The position numbers and the translations under genes are program-made. A DNA stretch of 64,000 nt from Sphingomonas sp. BK235 (GTDB taxonomy: Bacteria; Pseudomonadota; Alphaproteobacteria; Sphingomonadales; Sphingomonadaceae): assembly GCF_004345855.1 (NCBI RefSeq), contig NZ_SLXN01000013.1, positions 1 to 64,000 of the forward strand, read 5' to 3'. How positions within the stretch are numbered: the stretch's first letter is position 1; every line of letters begins with the position of its first letter. Positions 53,506 to 62,778 of the stretch are shown one piece after another. The notes beneath the pieces were generated by a model. That model was not told where the DNA came from, did not search any database, and worked only from the letters and a program-made list of their open reading frames with translations.

Positions 53506-53586
53506 TCGGTCGGACAAACCGAGGGTTGAAAGGTTTCGATAGTAGCCGACGTTCGCGAATGCGATGTCCGCTACAACCTGTTGAAC

Positions 53587-54549
53587 TTATCCTTGCTGCC
53601 GTAGCGGGATAGCTGCGATTGAGATTTTTCCTGCGGGGTCAATGTTCAAACCGCGAAGAATTTCCTGAAACGCCCACGCGACCTGATTTGGGTAGACGCA
53701 CGGCCCAATAATGATCCTGTCGAGCAGCCTATCGAGGTTCAGCCACGGCATATTCAGACCTGGTTGGTCTTCCAAAGGCACTTTGCATATCATCTGCGGA
53801 ATGCCGCGAACGGTCTCGATGCTCGTCTGAATGTAAGGAGACGGATCTGAAAGCGGCCGGTGGATAACCCGCCACTCCTGCTCCTCGACGAAAGCTGGAT
53901 GCTTGAATGATAGCGTGGCGAACTGAAGCGCGTTTGTTATGATTGACTGTGCATTCTGGAACGGGACCTGCCTTATCGTATCTATGTTGGCCGTCAGTCC
54001 GTCAGCTACCTCCTTTAGGTTCGAGAACAAGAAATGTTCGTCTCCGTAGGCGACGGGGCTTGAGTAGGTGTTCAGCTGGCCAGTGTCGTTTTCAAAGACC
54101 TCGGTATTGAAGATGAGCGCGACGCCCGATGTGGGGCCACCATATGCGCGCCACATCGAGAGTCGTCCAAGTAGGTCCTCGGGATCGTGCGCCGATAGAG
54201 AGGTCAAATAGGTCTGGGTCCGAGACTGCCATTCGACCTTGTTAATGAACTCGGCAATCGCATTCCAAAGCCCAGGATGCGCGCTGTTGAGCGTAGTTTC
54301 GAGCTGTGCCCCGATGCCCATTTGAAGGGCGCCAATTAAGCAAGCGGTGCCGTATGCAACCTCCGAAAAGTCGTTCATCAACTGCGCGTTGCGGAGCCAG
54401 AGCGTCTTGTTTTTGAGGATTAGCGCAGCATTCTCGGCGGTGGTGTAGTGCGCCATTTTCAGGCCCTTCTCAAACACCTCCTGGAAGCGACGTGTTTCGT
54501 AGGGGAACGCCAGTTCCTGTAACGCCGTGATCGCATCGTTCTCGTCCAT
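53587..54549 (-). CDS. DUF2971 domain protein
   Basis: Encodes 320 residues. KMAHYTTAENAALILKNKTLWLRNAQLMNDFSEVAYG, TYLTSLSAHDPEDLLGRLSMWRAYGGPTSGVALIFN and EEQEWRVIHRP are the DUF2971 blocks ('yHYTs......Il....lr.s....lNDp.E', 'cfs....d.l..W..Yg....G..i.f', 'E.E.R'). The G+C content is visibly lower than its neighbours, suggesting later arrival. DUF2971 genes often lie in defence islands, but the activity is unknown. It converges with mucR. Confidence 0.85.
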   Translation of the reverse strand: MDENDAITALQELAFPYETRRFQEVFEKGLKMAHYTTAENAALILKNKTLWLRNAQLMNDFSEVAYGTACLIGALQMGIGAQLETTLNSAHPGLWNAIAEFINKVEWQSRTQTYLTSLSAHDPEDLLGRLSMWRAYGGPTSGVALIFNTEVFENDTGQLNTYSSPVAYGDEHFLFSNLKEVADGLTANIDTIRQVPFQNAQSIITNALQFATLSFKHPAFVEEQEWRVIHRPLSDPSPYIQTSIETVRGIPQMICKVPLEDQPGLNMPWLNLDRLLDRIIIGPCVYPNQVAWAFQEILRGLNIDPAGKISIAAIPLRQQG

Positions 54550-54627
54550 CCTGCGAGGCTAACCTCCTGATTGAGTTCGCGGAAGCACGCTTTCCATCGC
54601 CTTGCGAAGTAAGCGGTGGAAGGCGTC

Positions 54628-57600
54628 TCATGCCATCTTCAGCAGCCGCTCGAGCATTGCGTTTGCCTCGCTGAACGGCACGAAGACTCGCGTGCGGTAG
54701 GCGATGATCTCGGTGAAACAGCCGATCGACTTCAGATAGGCGAGCTGCTGCGCCGGTGCGTGCTCAATCTCGATGCGCTGGGTGCCATTCACGAACGAGC
54801 GCCGGATCGTCATCGCGAAAGGCCGGGTCACGTCGACGCTGCGACCCGACATGACCGAGTGTGCGATGGCGTCGACCGGCAGGTCCTCACTCTTGGCGAT
54901 GCCGAGCTTGGTGTAGAGCTGCGCGACGTGCTGGTCGAACACGAGGCGGCCGAGCCAAGAGTTGCCCTGCGCGTCGACGATGCGGTTCACCGCGAGGTGG
55001 TCTGACGGCAGCGCCGACCAGATTGGCAAGAGCAGGCCCGTCGCCAGCCGGATCGTCTCGATCTCGGTCTGGCCGGCGAGCTCCGCGACCTCCTCGGCCC
55101 ATTTCGCCTCGAACATGGCGCGGTCGATCTTGTCCCAGGCGGACTCGAGCAGGTCCGCCTCCCCGATATACTCCCGTCGGCACGGTCGCTGCAGCTCGAG
55201 CCGGGGGATCGCTTCCCCCTGCTGATCCATCCACGGCCGCGCGCGCAGCTGCAGCGCGACCTCGCCCGAGCGGGCGTTCATGACGAACGAGGAATCCCGC
55301 GCCCAACGAGCGGTATAGAGAATGTCGTCGAGCGGAATCGGCGTCTTCTTGCGCGCGATCTCGATGGTGAGCAGGTGCGACGTCGCGCCCGATAGCGGAT
55401 CGGTGCGCAGCAGCGTGTCGTCGACCACGGTTGCGGTATCAGCCGTGATTGTCTCGACGCCGACGTCGAGCGTGCCCGCCTTGCGCGCCGCGGCGACCCG
55501 GGTCTCGACCAACGACAGGAACTCGTCGAAGATGACGTTCTGCAGCCCGATCGGCAGTGCGAGCAGGCGGTTAAGCCAGCGCTGAATGGGGGGCAGCTCC
55601 TCCTTCAGGTTACCGTCGTTGTCGTAGAGCTCGAGCCCCGTGCGCGCGCAGAAGTCGTCCATCGTAGTGCTGGTGAGCTTCCCCTGATCGAGCAGGTTGA
55701 ACCAGGTGACGAGCGCGTCCTTGGCGTACTCGCTCTCGAGATTGTCGGCCGGATCGAACAAATTCTGCCCGCCGGTCTGCCGCTGTCCGCGCGTCAGTGC
55801 CCCCAAGCTGTCGAGCCGGCGGGCGATCGTCGAGGTGAAGCGCAGCTCGCCCTTGCAGTCGGTGGTCACGGGCCGGAACAGCGGCGTGGAGGCTTGATGG
55901 GTGCGGTGGGTACGGCCGAGCCCCTGAATCGCGCGATCGGCGCGCCAGCCCGGCTCGAGCAGGAAGTGGACGCGCTGCTGCTGGTTCTTGGCGTCGAGGC
56001 TGGCGTGGTACGAGCGCCCGGTCCCGCCGGCGTCCGAGAAGACCAGGACGCGCTTCGTGCCGGCCATGAACGCTGCAGCCTCGACCTGGCTGGAGCGGCC
56101 TGAGCGCGTCTCGACCTTCTGGCGCCCGTCTGAGGTCGGCACGAGCCGCTTGGAGCGACCGGTCACCTCGGCGACGTCGTCGGTGCCGAAATGCTCGATC
56201 AGCGCGTCAAGCGCCGACTTGATCGGAGGCAGGCCGCAGATGTGCTCGAGCATGGCGTCGCGCGCGGCGATCGCGTCCGGATTGTAGACCGGGTGACCCG
56301 CCTCGTCGGTCATCGGGCGCGAACGCACGGCTCCGGTGTCGTCGCTGTAGGTCTCCATCTGGCGCGTGGGGAACGCACGCTGGAGGTAGTCGGCGATATA
56401 CTCGGTGGGTGACAGGTCGATCGTCGGATCGGCGCGCTCCTCGGCCGACATCTGGCCCAGCCGGCGATCAAGGATCGCCTCGGCCGTCGTCACCAGCTGC
56501 AGCACGACCGACTGGTCGGCCTTCAGGTGCTGTTCGATCGCGGCGATGACCGTCGGCAGCTTCATCGCGAGTAGCACCTGGCCGAAGAAGCGCTGCTTGC
56601 ACGATTCCAGCCGCGAGCGCGCGGCCGCCTTGGCGCCGCTGTTCAGCGTGCCGCCCTCGACCGCGTCGACGACGTCGGTGAGCTTCAGCGCCTCCTCCAT
56701 GTTCTGAAGGATCACGCTCCACGCGTTCGCATAGGTGTCGTAGATCTCGATCTGCTGGGGCGTCAGTTCGTGCTTCAGCACGTCATACTCGACGCCGGCA
56801 AAGCTGAGCGCGCGCGCGGTGTAGAGCCCGAGCGCCTTGAGGTCGCGCGCGACCAGCTCCATCGCGGCGATCCCGCCTTTGCGGATCTCGGAGATGAACG
56901 CTTCGCGATTGGCGAACGCCGTCTCCGGTCCCCACAGGCCAAGCCGCACTGCGTACGCGAGGTTGTTGACGTCCGAGGCGCCTGTCGCAGAGGCGTAGAG
57001 CACGCGCGCGTCGGGAAGGTGGTTCTGCAGGAGGACGCCACAGATGCCCTGCTGCGAGCCGTCCTTCTTGCCGAGCGCGCCCTCGCCGCCTGCCACGCCA
57101 CCCATCTCGTGCGCCTCGTCGAAGGCGATGACGCCGTCGAAGTCGGGTCCGGCCCAGTCGAAAATCTGCTGCAGCCGGCTGTTGTCGGTGCGCATCGAGC
57201 GCAGCGTCGGGTAGGTGACGAACAGCACGCCTTCGAGGAGACGGATCGGCTCGTCGATCTTCCAGTTGGAGACCGGCTGCACGTCCCCGGCCAGACCGCC
57301 GAGCGCCGACCAGTCCCGTCGCGCATCTTCAAGCAGAGGCTCGTTCTTCGTCACCCAGATGTGGCGACGCCGGCCCTGCAGCCAGTTGTCGAGGATGCAG
57401 GCGGCGACCTGGCGTCCCTTGCCGGCGCCGGTGCCGTCGCCGAGGAAGAAGCCCTTTCGGTAGCGGCGGCCCTCCTCGTCGATGGTGAGGCCGACGCCCT
57501 CCTTGGCTGGCTTGAAGGTGCCCGGCAGCAACTGGTTCCAGGCATGTCCGGCGTAGATCACCGTCTCGAGTTGCGAGGAGGACAATAGACGGTCGGAGAC

Positions 57601-58845
57601 GGTGCGCTCTGGCAGGTGAGGGATATGGGCCGGGATCGGCGCCGGGATCGAGCCCATCGCTACGGATTCAACCAGCGCCGTTGGGTGCTCTCCGGCCGCT
57701 TCGAAGCCGATCCGGCTCGGCCGATACGGCAGATAGACACCGACCTGATCGGCCAACGGCGCCGGCGCGGGCAGTGTCGTATAGCCGACCGGCAGTACCG
57801 CGTTTCGGACGGGAGCATGGTAGGTGCGCGCAACAGCTGGCGTCGCTGCGCGGGCGGCGCCGAATAGGGTGACGACGGCCGGCGCCGAATTCGCCACGGC
57901 CGCATCGATCACGAGCTCGGCTCGGGCAGGCACGGTGATCGCGTCGAGGAAGTCCAGAACACCTCGGCGCTGGATCACCGTGTGCGACGTCCCGCCCGCG
58001 ACCTTGTCGATGACGTAGAGCCTGACCGCGATGTCGGTGCCGTGCTTGCGATAGCAGCTCTCGAGGCGGAGCGAGGTGCGCACCGTGCAGCCTGTGAGCA
58101 CCGCCTCATAGGCGGCCTCGAGCTGGGCGCTCGGTGCGAACCAGTCCGGCATGATCGCGACGATGCGGCCGCCCTTCGCGACACGGCGGATCGCGGCCTG
58201 CAGATGCCGCAGCGCGGCCAGATTGTCGGCGCCGCGGCCGACGCTTCGCGAGAACGGAGGGTTCATCAGCACGACGGTTGGGCGCTCCAGCGCAGCGTGC
58301 AGGCTGACAAGGGCGGCGCCGTCGTGGCCGGTGATGATGGCGTTGGTGAAGACGCTTGCCAGCCGTTCGCGGCGCTTGGGATCGATCTCGTTGAGCTGCA
58401 GCCCGGCGTGATGCGGCACCTGCACCGCGAGCAGCCCGTTACCCGCGCTCGGCTCGAGCACGATGTCGTCCGGCCCGATCGCCGCCATCACTGCCGCGAG
58501 CGCGCCGATATCGATCGGAGTCGAAAATTGCTGAAGCTCGATCTGCTCCTCGCTGCGGACCGTCTGCGTCGGCAGCCGCTCCATCAGAGCTGCGGCATGC
58601 GGCACGCCGGCGAGGGTCGCGAGCGGGTACGGCTGGCGCGCAACGTGCAGCGCGAGCGCATGCTCGAGCATCTCGAAGCTGGCGCGCTGGGTCCAGCGGC
58701 CATCCGCGTCGGTTCCGCCAAAGGCCGTAGTCATGGCGCTGTTGAGGTCTCGCCGCGTAATCGGCATTTCGCCGGCGAGCAGCTCGGCGATCGTCAGCGC
58801 GGCCGGTCGGTCGGTCACCGGCGGCAGATCGAGAAGGTCGGACAT
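54628..58845 (-). CDS. Strawberry-notch-type methyltransferase/helicase protein
   Basis: Encodes 1405 residues. An N-terminal adenine/amino-methyltransferase-like domain has IVLEPSAGNGLLAVQ (about 129-143) and VVLMNPPFSRS (NPPF at about 195). A superfamily 2 helicase follows with Walker A GDGTGAGKGRQ (about 470), DEAH box VIAFDEAHEMGG (about 575), motif III LYASATGASD, and the strawberry-notch C-terminal block FSDAGGTGRSYHASLDAKNQQQRVHFLLEPGWRADRAIQGLGRTHRTHQ (about 935-985). Such proteins are widespread on bacterial plasmids and phages; suggested roles are DNA remodelling or protection. Leader module h precedes it. Confidence 0.9.
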   Translation of the reverse strand: MSDLLDLPPVTDRPAALTIAELLAGEMPITRRDLNSAMTTAFGGTDADGRWTQRASFEMLEHALALHVARQPYPLATLAGVPHAAALMERLPTQTVRSEEQIELQQFSTPIDIGALAAVMAAIGPDDIVLEPSAGNGLLAVQVPHHAGLQLNEIDPKRRERLASVFTNAIITGHDGAALVSLHAALERPTVVLMNPPFSRSVGRGADNLAALRHLQAAIRRVAKGGRIVAIMPDWFAPSAQLEAAYEAVLTGCTVRTSLRLESCYRKHGTDIAVRLYVIDKVAGGTSHTVIQRRGVLDFLDAITVPARAELVIDAAVANSAPAVVTLFGAARAATPAVARTYHAPVRNAVLPVGYTTLPAPAPLADQVGVYLPYRPSRIGFEAAGEHPTALVESVAMGSIPAPIPAHIPHLPERTVSDRLLSSSQLETVIYAGHAWNQLLPGTFKPAKEGVGLTIDEEGRRYRKGFFLGDGTGAGKGRQVAACILDNWLQGRRRHIWVTKNEPLLEDARRDWSALGGLAGDVQPVSNWKIDEPIRLLEGVLFVTYPTLRSMRTDNSRLQQIFDWAGPDFDGVIAFDEAHEMGGVAGGEGALGKKDGSQQGICGVLLQNHLPDARVLYASATGASDVNNLAYAVRLGLWGPETAFANREAFISEIRKGGIAAMELVARDLKALGLYTARALSFAGVEYDVLKHELTPQQIEIYDTYANAWSVILQNMEEALKLTDVVDAVEGGTLNSGAKAAARSRLESCKQRFFGQVLLAMKLPTVIAAIEQHLKADQSVVLQLVTTAEAILDRRLGQMSAEERADPTIDLSPTEYIADYLQRAFPTRQMETYSDDTGAVRSRPMTDEAGHPVYNPDAIAARDAMLEHICGLPPIKSALDALIEHFGTDDVAEVTGRSKRLVPTSDGRQKVETRSGRSSQVEAAAFMAGTKRVLVFSDAGGTGRSYHASLDAKNQQQRVHFLLEPGWRADRAIQGLGRTHRTHQASTPLFRPVTTDCKGELRFTSTIARRLDSLGALTRGQRQTGGQNLFDPADNLESEYAKDALVTWFNLLDQGKLTSTTMDDFCARTGLELYDNDGNLKEELPPIQRWLNRLLALPIGLQNVIFDEFLSLVETRVAAARKAGTLDVGVETITADTATVVDDTLLRTDPLSGATSHLLTIEIARKKTPIPLDDILYTARWARDSSFVMNARSGEVALQLRARPWMDQQGEAIPRLELQRPCRREYIGEADLLESAWDKIDRAMFEAKWAEEVAELAGQTEIETIRLATGLLLPIWSALPSDHLAVNRIVDAQGNSWLGRLVFDQHVAQLYTKLGIAKSEDLPVDAIAHSVMSGRSVDVTRPFAMTIRRSFVNGTQRIEIEHAPAQQLAYLKSIGCFTEIIAYRTRVFVPFSEANAMLERLLKMA

Positions 58846-58864
58846 GGAAGGCTCCCTTGGTCAG

Positions 58865-58912
58865 GCTGCCATCCGGCAGCTCACCGCCTTCCTCCCCCTT
58901 CCCTCTCCTTCG
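58865..58912 (-). promoter_or_regulatory. Leader module h before the strawberry-notch gene
   Basis: GCTGCC-atcc-GGCAGC (58865-58880) is a six-pair stem touching the primase stop codon; the purine tract of the message (58888-58912) encodes the last residues of that protein (EREGGGRR). The same tract-in-coding-end layout is seen in module a. Confidence 0.62.
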
Positions 58913-59741
58913 CCTCGAGCGCCTCGGCCCAGTCGTTGAATGGCGCAGGCGGAAAGTCCGCCTCGACCACACGCTCGTCGGTCGCATAGCGCGCGGCGCT
59001 ACGCGCGACGGCGCGCAGCCCGGCCAGGTCGTTGTCGCCTGCGAGGATGAGCTTCGTCACCGTGGACGGAATCGTCAGCACGTCGAGCCGGCGCGAGCCG
59101 AGCGACGCCCAACACGGCAGCCCGCGCAGCAGCGACCAGGCGCGGGCGGTCTCGAAGCCCTCGGCGAGGCCGATGGTCGGAGCCAGCCCGCCCCCTCGCC
59201 ACGCCCCAGAGCCGAGCGTCCCGAGCGTCGCCTTCTCGGTGTAAGCCGCACTACCCCGATCAAGGAAGATTCGTTGGAAAGCGACCAGGCGCTGTGCCTC
59301 GCGGACCGCCACGAGGAGGGCGGGCTTGAACACCGTGCGGGGCTTGGGGCCGAGCGGGCACCTTGCGTGAAATCGCACGTCGGTGGGTAGCGGCAGAAGG
59401 AATCGTGAGGCGAGGTAGCGCTCAGCGCATGTCCCGGGCACAGGTCGCGCCTCACTCCAGAGCCGTTCGATGTTGGCAGTGCCGGCTGCGCGCGGCGCCT
59501 CCGGCGGCTCATAGCGTCGGCCCAACGGGATACGGTCGAGCTCGCGCAGGACGTCGATGGGGTCGCAACCCGCGAAGCAGGTGACGAGCAGCCCGCGATC
59601 GCCCTGTCGGAGCGAGAGGCTGGGTGTACCATCAGCGTGCGCAGGGCAGCGGCAGGTTGCCACGTTACCGTGCCAGGATCCTCCGAGCGCCCCGACGAGA
59701 TCCACCAGCTTCTGCGACGGACGGTTGGCAATGATGGCCAT
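58881..59741 (-). CDS. CHC2 zinc-finger/Toprim primase-like protein (DUF7146)
   Basis: Encodes 286 residues. GGSWHGNVATCRCPAHADGTPSLSLRQGDRGLLVTCFAGCDPIDVLREL is a zinc-ribbon of the CHC2 primase type (C-x-C-x-x-H...C-x3-C). The Toprim half has APTIGLAEGFETARAWSLL (catalytic Glu) and TKLILAGDNDLAGLRAV (D-x-D). Related proteins on plasmids and phages prime or restart replication. It lacks the helicase part of larger primases. Ends at leader module h. Confidence 0.9.
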   Translation of the reverse strand: MAIIANRPSQKLVDLVGALGGSWHGNVATCRCPAHADGTPSLSLRQGDRGLLVTCFAGCDPIDVLRELDRIPLGRRYEPPEAPRAAGTANIERLWSEARPVPGTCAERYLASRFLLPLPTDVRFHARCPLGPKPRTVFKPALLVAVREAQRLVAFQRIFLDRGSAAYTEKATLGTLGSGAWRGGGLAPTIGLAEGFETARAWSLLRGLPCWASLGSRRLDVLTIPSTVTKLILAGDNDLAGLRAVARSAARYATDERVVEADFPPAPFNDWAEALEAKEREGGGRR

Positions 59742-59753
59742 GGCTTGCCTCCA

Positions 59754-59975
59754 TCAGCACTTCGCGGCGGGGACGCCGGCGATGGTGTAGAGCGCGACGG
59801 AATCGTCAGCAAAATAGGCTGCGATCAGCTCAGCGTCGTTTTCGCTGTCCGATGCACCAGGCGTTCGCTCACGGACGTAGTCCGCAAGCGCCTCGCGTGC
59901 GGCCTGTTCGGTAGGATGGAAGGCGACAATGTTCTTTCGGCCACGGTCGCGGATGACAAGCACGATACGTTGCAT
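59754..59975 (-). CDS. Hypothetical protein, 73 aa
   Basis: MQRIVLVIRDRGRKNIVAFHPTEQAAREALADYVRERTPGASDSENDAELIAAYFADDSVALYTIAGVPAAKC. An alpha/beta pattern with an acidic middle; no domain named. It starts behind a purine tract (60051-60080, message sense) with a weak stem and ends 12 bases before the primase gene, so it is probably co-transcribed with it. Confidence 0.62.
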   Translation of the reverse strand: MQRIVLVIRDRGRKNIVAFHPTEQAAREALADYVRERTPGASDSENDAELIAAYFADDSVALYTIAGVPAAKC

Positions 59976-60211
59976 GGTGGAGGGACCCCGTGCCTGGGCG
60001 GCGGTGACGCAGCCCGTATTGAAGGGAGAACAAGGCCACCCGAGCAGCCCGCTCCTTCCCTCCCTCTCCGCTCCATCTCTACCCCTGTAGAATGGGGTGC
60101 TACTTAGTGCCGGTCCGTTTACCGGGTGCTAAAACCTGCGCTCGTAAGTTGCCTTGGAACTAGAATCGATCGGCGCCTGTTTGTCGACACGCGCTTCCAA
60201 AAGAGGTGTGG

Positions 60212-60481
60212 ATGTCGCAGTTTTCGGCCATCGAGATTGCCAATTGGATCGCAATCTACCTGGCGGCCGGCATCTGCTGCGCCATCGCGATGGCGCTTTC
60301 GGTCACTGTGACCTTGCAAGGGCTCTGGAAAGACAAGATCTGGCAGGATGCCCGTACTGTTCGCGGAGCGGTTCTTCTTCTGCCGAAGGTTTGGTGGCGC
60401 TGGCAGAAGCTGTATCTGTTGTCGACCCCGGTGACGCTCGGCATCGTCGGCTCCTTTGCCGCGACCATGAGCTGGTCCTAA
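60212..60481 (+). CDS. Small membrane protein, 89 aa
   Basis: Starts MSQFSAIEIANWIAIYLAAGICCAIAMALSVTVTL, at the ATG six bases after AGAGG. Two hydrophobic segments (about 9-36 and 66-85) flank a basic Trp-rich loop (QGLWKDKIW...LLPKVWWRWQ). No family recognised; the small two-helix layout recalls accessory membrane proteins of conjugative plasmids, without proof. Confidence 0.5.
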   Translation: MSQFSAIEIANWIAIYLAAGICCAIAMALSVTVTLQGLWKDKIWQDARTVRGAVLLLPKVWWRWQKLYLLSTPVTLGIVGSFAATMSWS

Positions 60482-60485
60482 TCCG

Positions 60486-61841
60486 CTAAAGCGCGAGCGC
60501 CGCGGCGATCCGGGCAGGCGCTGCCTCATGCTCAATGTCAGCGGGTGTGAGGCTTAGCAGTTCGCCGATATGGCGCATTCGTGGATGCGTGATTGCCTTG
60601 GCGGCGTGATAATCGTCGGTGTCGAAGCCCATTGCCTCCACCACGATCGTGCGCAACTCGCCCGTCACCCGCGATCGACCTTCAAGCAAAAAGTCAGGCC
60701 GACATGGGCCGTCGGGCGTCATCGTATCGAAGAGCGGCTTGCCGATCGCGAGGTCGATGCCCTTGCCGCGGAGCATCCGCTGCGTCTCGAGGATCCGCTT
60801 GAGAACCTTCCGCTCGAAGTCGGACTCGACGGGTACGAACAGGCGCCCGCTGTAGATCGGCTGCGCGTAGGCGCGCAGCGGGGCGTAGCCATGCGCCTCC
60901 GGGTATTCGCCGGCGACAACCAGGACGAGGAAGGGCCCGCTGATGCGGTTGCCGCGGATGGAGGGCGACTGGACGCGGTTTGCGATGTGGACCGGTAATC
61001 CGTCTGGGACGTGGATCTCGTGACCTTGGACGGCCGGCGCGTAGAGGAGCACGAAACCTTGCGGTGCGTGCGCCTTGGGCCAGTTCGGCGCGAGGCTACG
61101 CAGCGTCGCATAGACGACATTAGCCTCGAGCGGCCGGGCGTGGGTCCAGAGCGCCCGCGCCAGCTCGATTCCTGGCGCAATCTCGATCTTGCCAGCGGCA
61201 CGCAGGATGGCGGCAAACCCTTCCTTGATCGACCAGTCCGGGCCAGCGCCTAGCGGAGGCACGCTGTTCGAGCCGGCGGTGTCCATCAGCCGCCAGAGGA
61301 GACGAGCAAGCCGAGGGGTCGAGGCGTTGCGTGTCCGGTCGTCGTCGCTGTCCTCCTCGGGACGCTGAGAAAGCTTCTCCGGCGCCGGCCGGAGCACCTC
61401 GAAGAACCCCGCCGGTGGATCCGTCGGTGTGTTGTGGGAGCGCACCTCCGTGATGCGGTTGGTGACCTGGTCGCGAAAAAAAGGGCACTCCGGGCGATGC
61501 TCCGGCCGCTTCTCGCTCGTCAGGCGCCGCAGATAGTAGGTTTCGGCCTCCGACAGGAACGCAGGCGTGAGGATAGGTGGGCGCTTGTCCGCGCCGAGGC
61601 AGCTGCAAGCGATCCATCGATGGCCGATACGTGCGTTCTGGACCAGCGTGATCCCGGCCTGCTCATCATGGAACGACCCCGCGCCCACATACCATCGCAC
61701 CAACGCCTCGCGGAGTTGAGGCGGAAGTGGAATGCGATTAGGGCCCTGTCCGTCAGTGTCGCGATGGATCAACCACATGCTCGAAGAGACCTTCCGGCGC
61801 GGTTTAAAGAGCAGTTTCGGCTCGAGTGGCCAGCTTGACAA
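60486..61841 (-). CDS. DUF1173 family protein
   Basis: Encodes 451 residues. IACSCLGADKRPPILTPAFLSEAETYYLRRLTSEKRPEHRPECPFFRDQ matches the Cys/His-containing N-terminal block of DUF1173 ('C.C......l.......y.+R....g..H...C.f'). The C-terminal part has KPLFDTMTPDGPCRPDFLLEGRSRVTGELRTIVVEAMGFDTDDYHAAKAITHPRM, a D...E-V-x-x-x-G pattern that resembles a nuclease-like core. DUF1173 proteins are typical of large plasmids; function unknown. Confidence 0.75.
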   Translation of the reverse strand: MSSWPLEPKLLFKPRRKVSSSMWLIHRDTDGQGPNRIPLPPQLREALVRWYVGAGSFHDEQAGITLVQNARIGHRWIACSCLGADKRPPILTPAFLSEAETYYLRRLTSEKRPEHRPECPFFRDQVTNRITEVRSHNTPTDPPAGFFEVLRPAPEKLSQRPEEDSDDDRTRNASTPRLARLLWRLMDTAGSNSVPPLGAGPDWSIKEGFAAILRAAGKIEIAPGIELARALWTHARPLEANVVYATLRSLAPNWPKAHAPQGFVLLYAPAVQGHEIHVPDGLPVHIANRVQSPSIRGNRISGPFLVLVVAGEYPEAHGYAPLRAYAQPIYSGRLFVPVESDFERKVLKRILETQRMLRGKGIDLAIGKPLFDTMTPDGPCRPDFLLEGRSRVTGELRTIVVEAMGFDTDDYHAAKAITHPRMRHIGELLSLTPADIEHEAAPARIAAALAL

Positions 61842-61893
61842 GCCCGATTAGCTCCTGCCCATTCCTCTGAAGCGGCGATTCCAGGAGTTTAAT

Positions 61894-62778
61894 GTGCGGC
61901 GAGCGATCGTTCGAGCAGCCCTAATAAGTGTGGTGCTGACGGGCACAGCGCAGGCTGCGAACCGGCAGCAGCCGTCCAGACGTATCGAGTTGATCTCGAT
62001 GACTGCTTTACCGACCGTGGACAGCGAAGCCGTCGCGGCTCCCACATCGGACGTCGGGGTAGATGCGACCCTTCCTGCCGAGTTCGCCGTTCACGATCTC
62101 AGTCGACGGTACGTCGAGTTTCGTATGAAGCGCGAGCTGGCGGGCCTCGTAGAAGCCTCTCCTCTGTCTCAGCCCACGTTTGCTGCGATCCCGACTTCAT
62201 CATCGATCGCGGTGCCTGGCTGGATGCGAGCAAACATCCAGACAGTCGCCGCGCCCGCTTTCGTTCCAGGCTGCGCGCCGCTGGCTTACCGGCCCTCAGG
62301 CTTCTTGTCCCAAGAAGCCGAAGGTCGACGCGCAGCCTACTACGGCATGATGAGCTCGATCGCATGCGAGCACGGCATTCCGACGGGTCTCTTCGACGCG
62401 ATGATCATTCGGGAAAGCCGTTACAACCCACTCGCTGTTTCATCCAAAAACGCGTTTGGCTTTGCGCAGCTAATGCCCGGCACCGCCTCCTGGCTTGGTG
62501 TAAATCGCTTTGACCCTCAGCAGAACATGCGTGGGGGAGCGCGATACCTGCGGCAGCAGCTGGACAAATTTCGCAGCGTTGAGCTTGCGTTAGCCGCGTA
62601 CAACGCTGGACCCGGCCGTGTGCGGGACGGCCTTGTGCCCAAGATCAAAGAGACGCAGGCCTATGTTACCAACGTTGTTGGGGACTGGGTTAACTTAACA
62701 ACCGCAAGAAGCTTTCAGCCGAGTGCGTCAATTGGGCCTAATACCCTAGCCCGAAAGGTTGTCGTGCAAACCTTTTAG
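61894..62778 (+). CDS. Lytic transglycosylase, SLT/VirB1-like
   Basis: Encodes 294 residues from a GTG with AGGAG nine bases upstream. A signal peptide ends near TAQAA. The catalytic domain is at about 155-265: EHGIPTGLFDAMIIRESRYNPLAVSSKNAFGFAQLMPGTASWLGV, with the catalytic Glu in IIRESRYNP, then FDPQQNMRGGARYLRQQLDKF and ALAAYNAGPGRVRDG. Such enzymes open peptidoglycan, commonly for type IV secretion/conjugation machinery, which suggests transfer genes lie on the same plasmid outside the window. Confidence 0.9.
   Translation: MRRAIVRAALISVVLTGTAQAANRQQPSRRIELISMTALPTVDSEAVAAPTSDVGVDATLPAEFAVHDLSRRYVEFRMKRELAGLVEASPLSQPTFAAIPTSSSIAVPGWMRANIQTVAAPAFVPGCAPLAYRPSGFLSQEAEGRRAAYYGMMSSIACEHGIPTGLFDAMIIRESRYNPLAVSSKNAFGFAQLMPGTASWLGVNRFDPQQNMRGGARYLRQQLDKFRSVELALAAYNAGPGRVRDGLVPKIKETQAYVTNVVGDWVNLTTARSFQPSASIGPNTLARKVVVQTF

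Noticed and set aside
32000-62778. An integrative conjugative element instead of a plasmid
   Set aside because: Many genes are shared with such elements, but no integrase or attachment site was seen and a RepA gene is present at the right edge.
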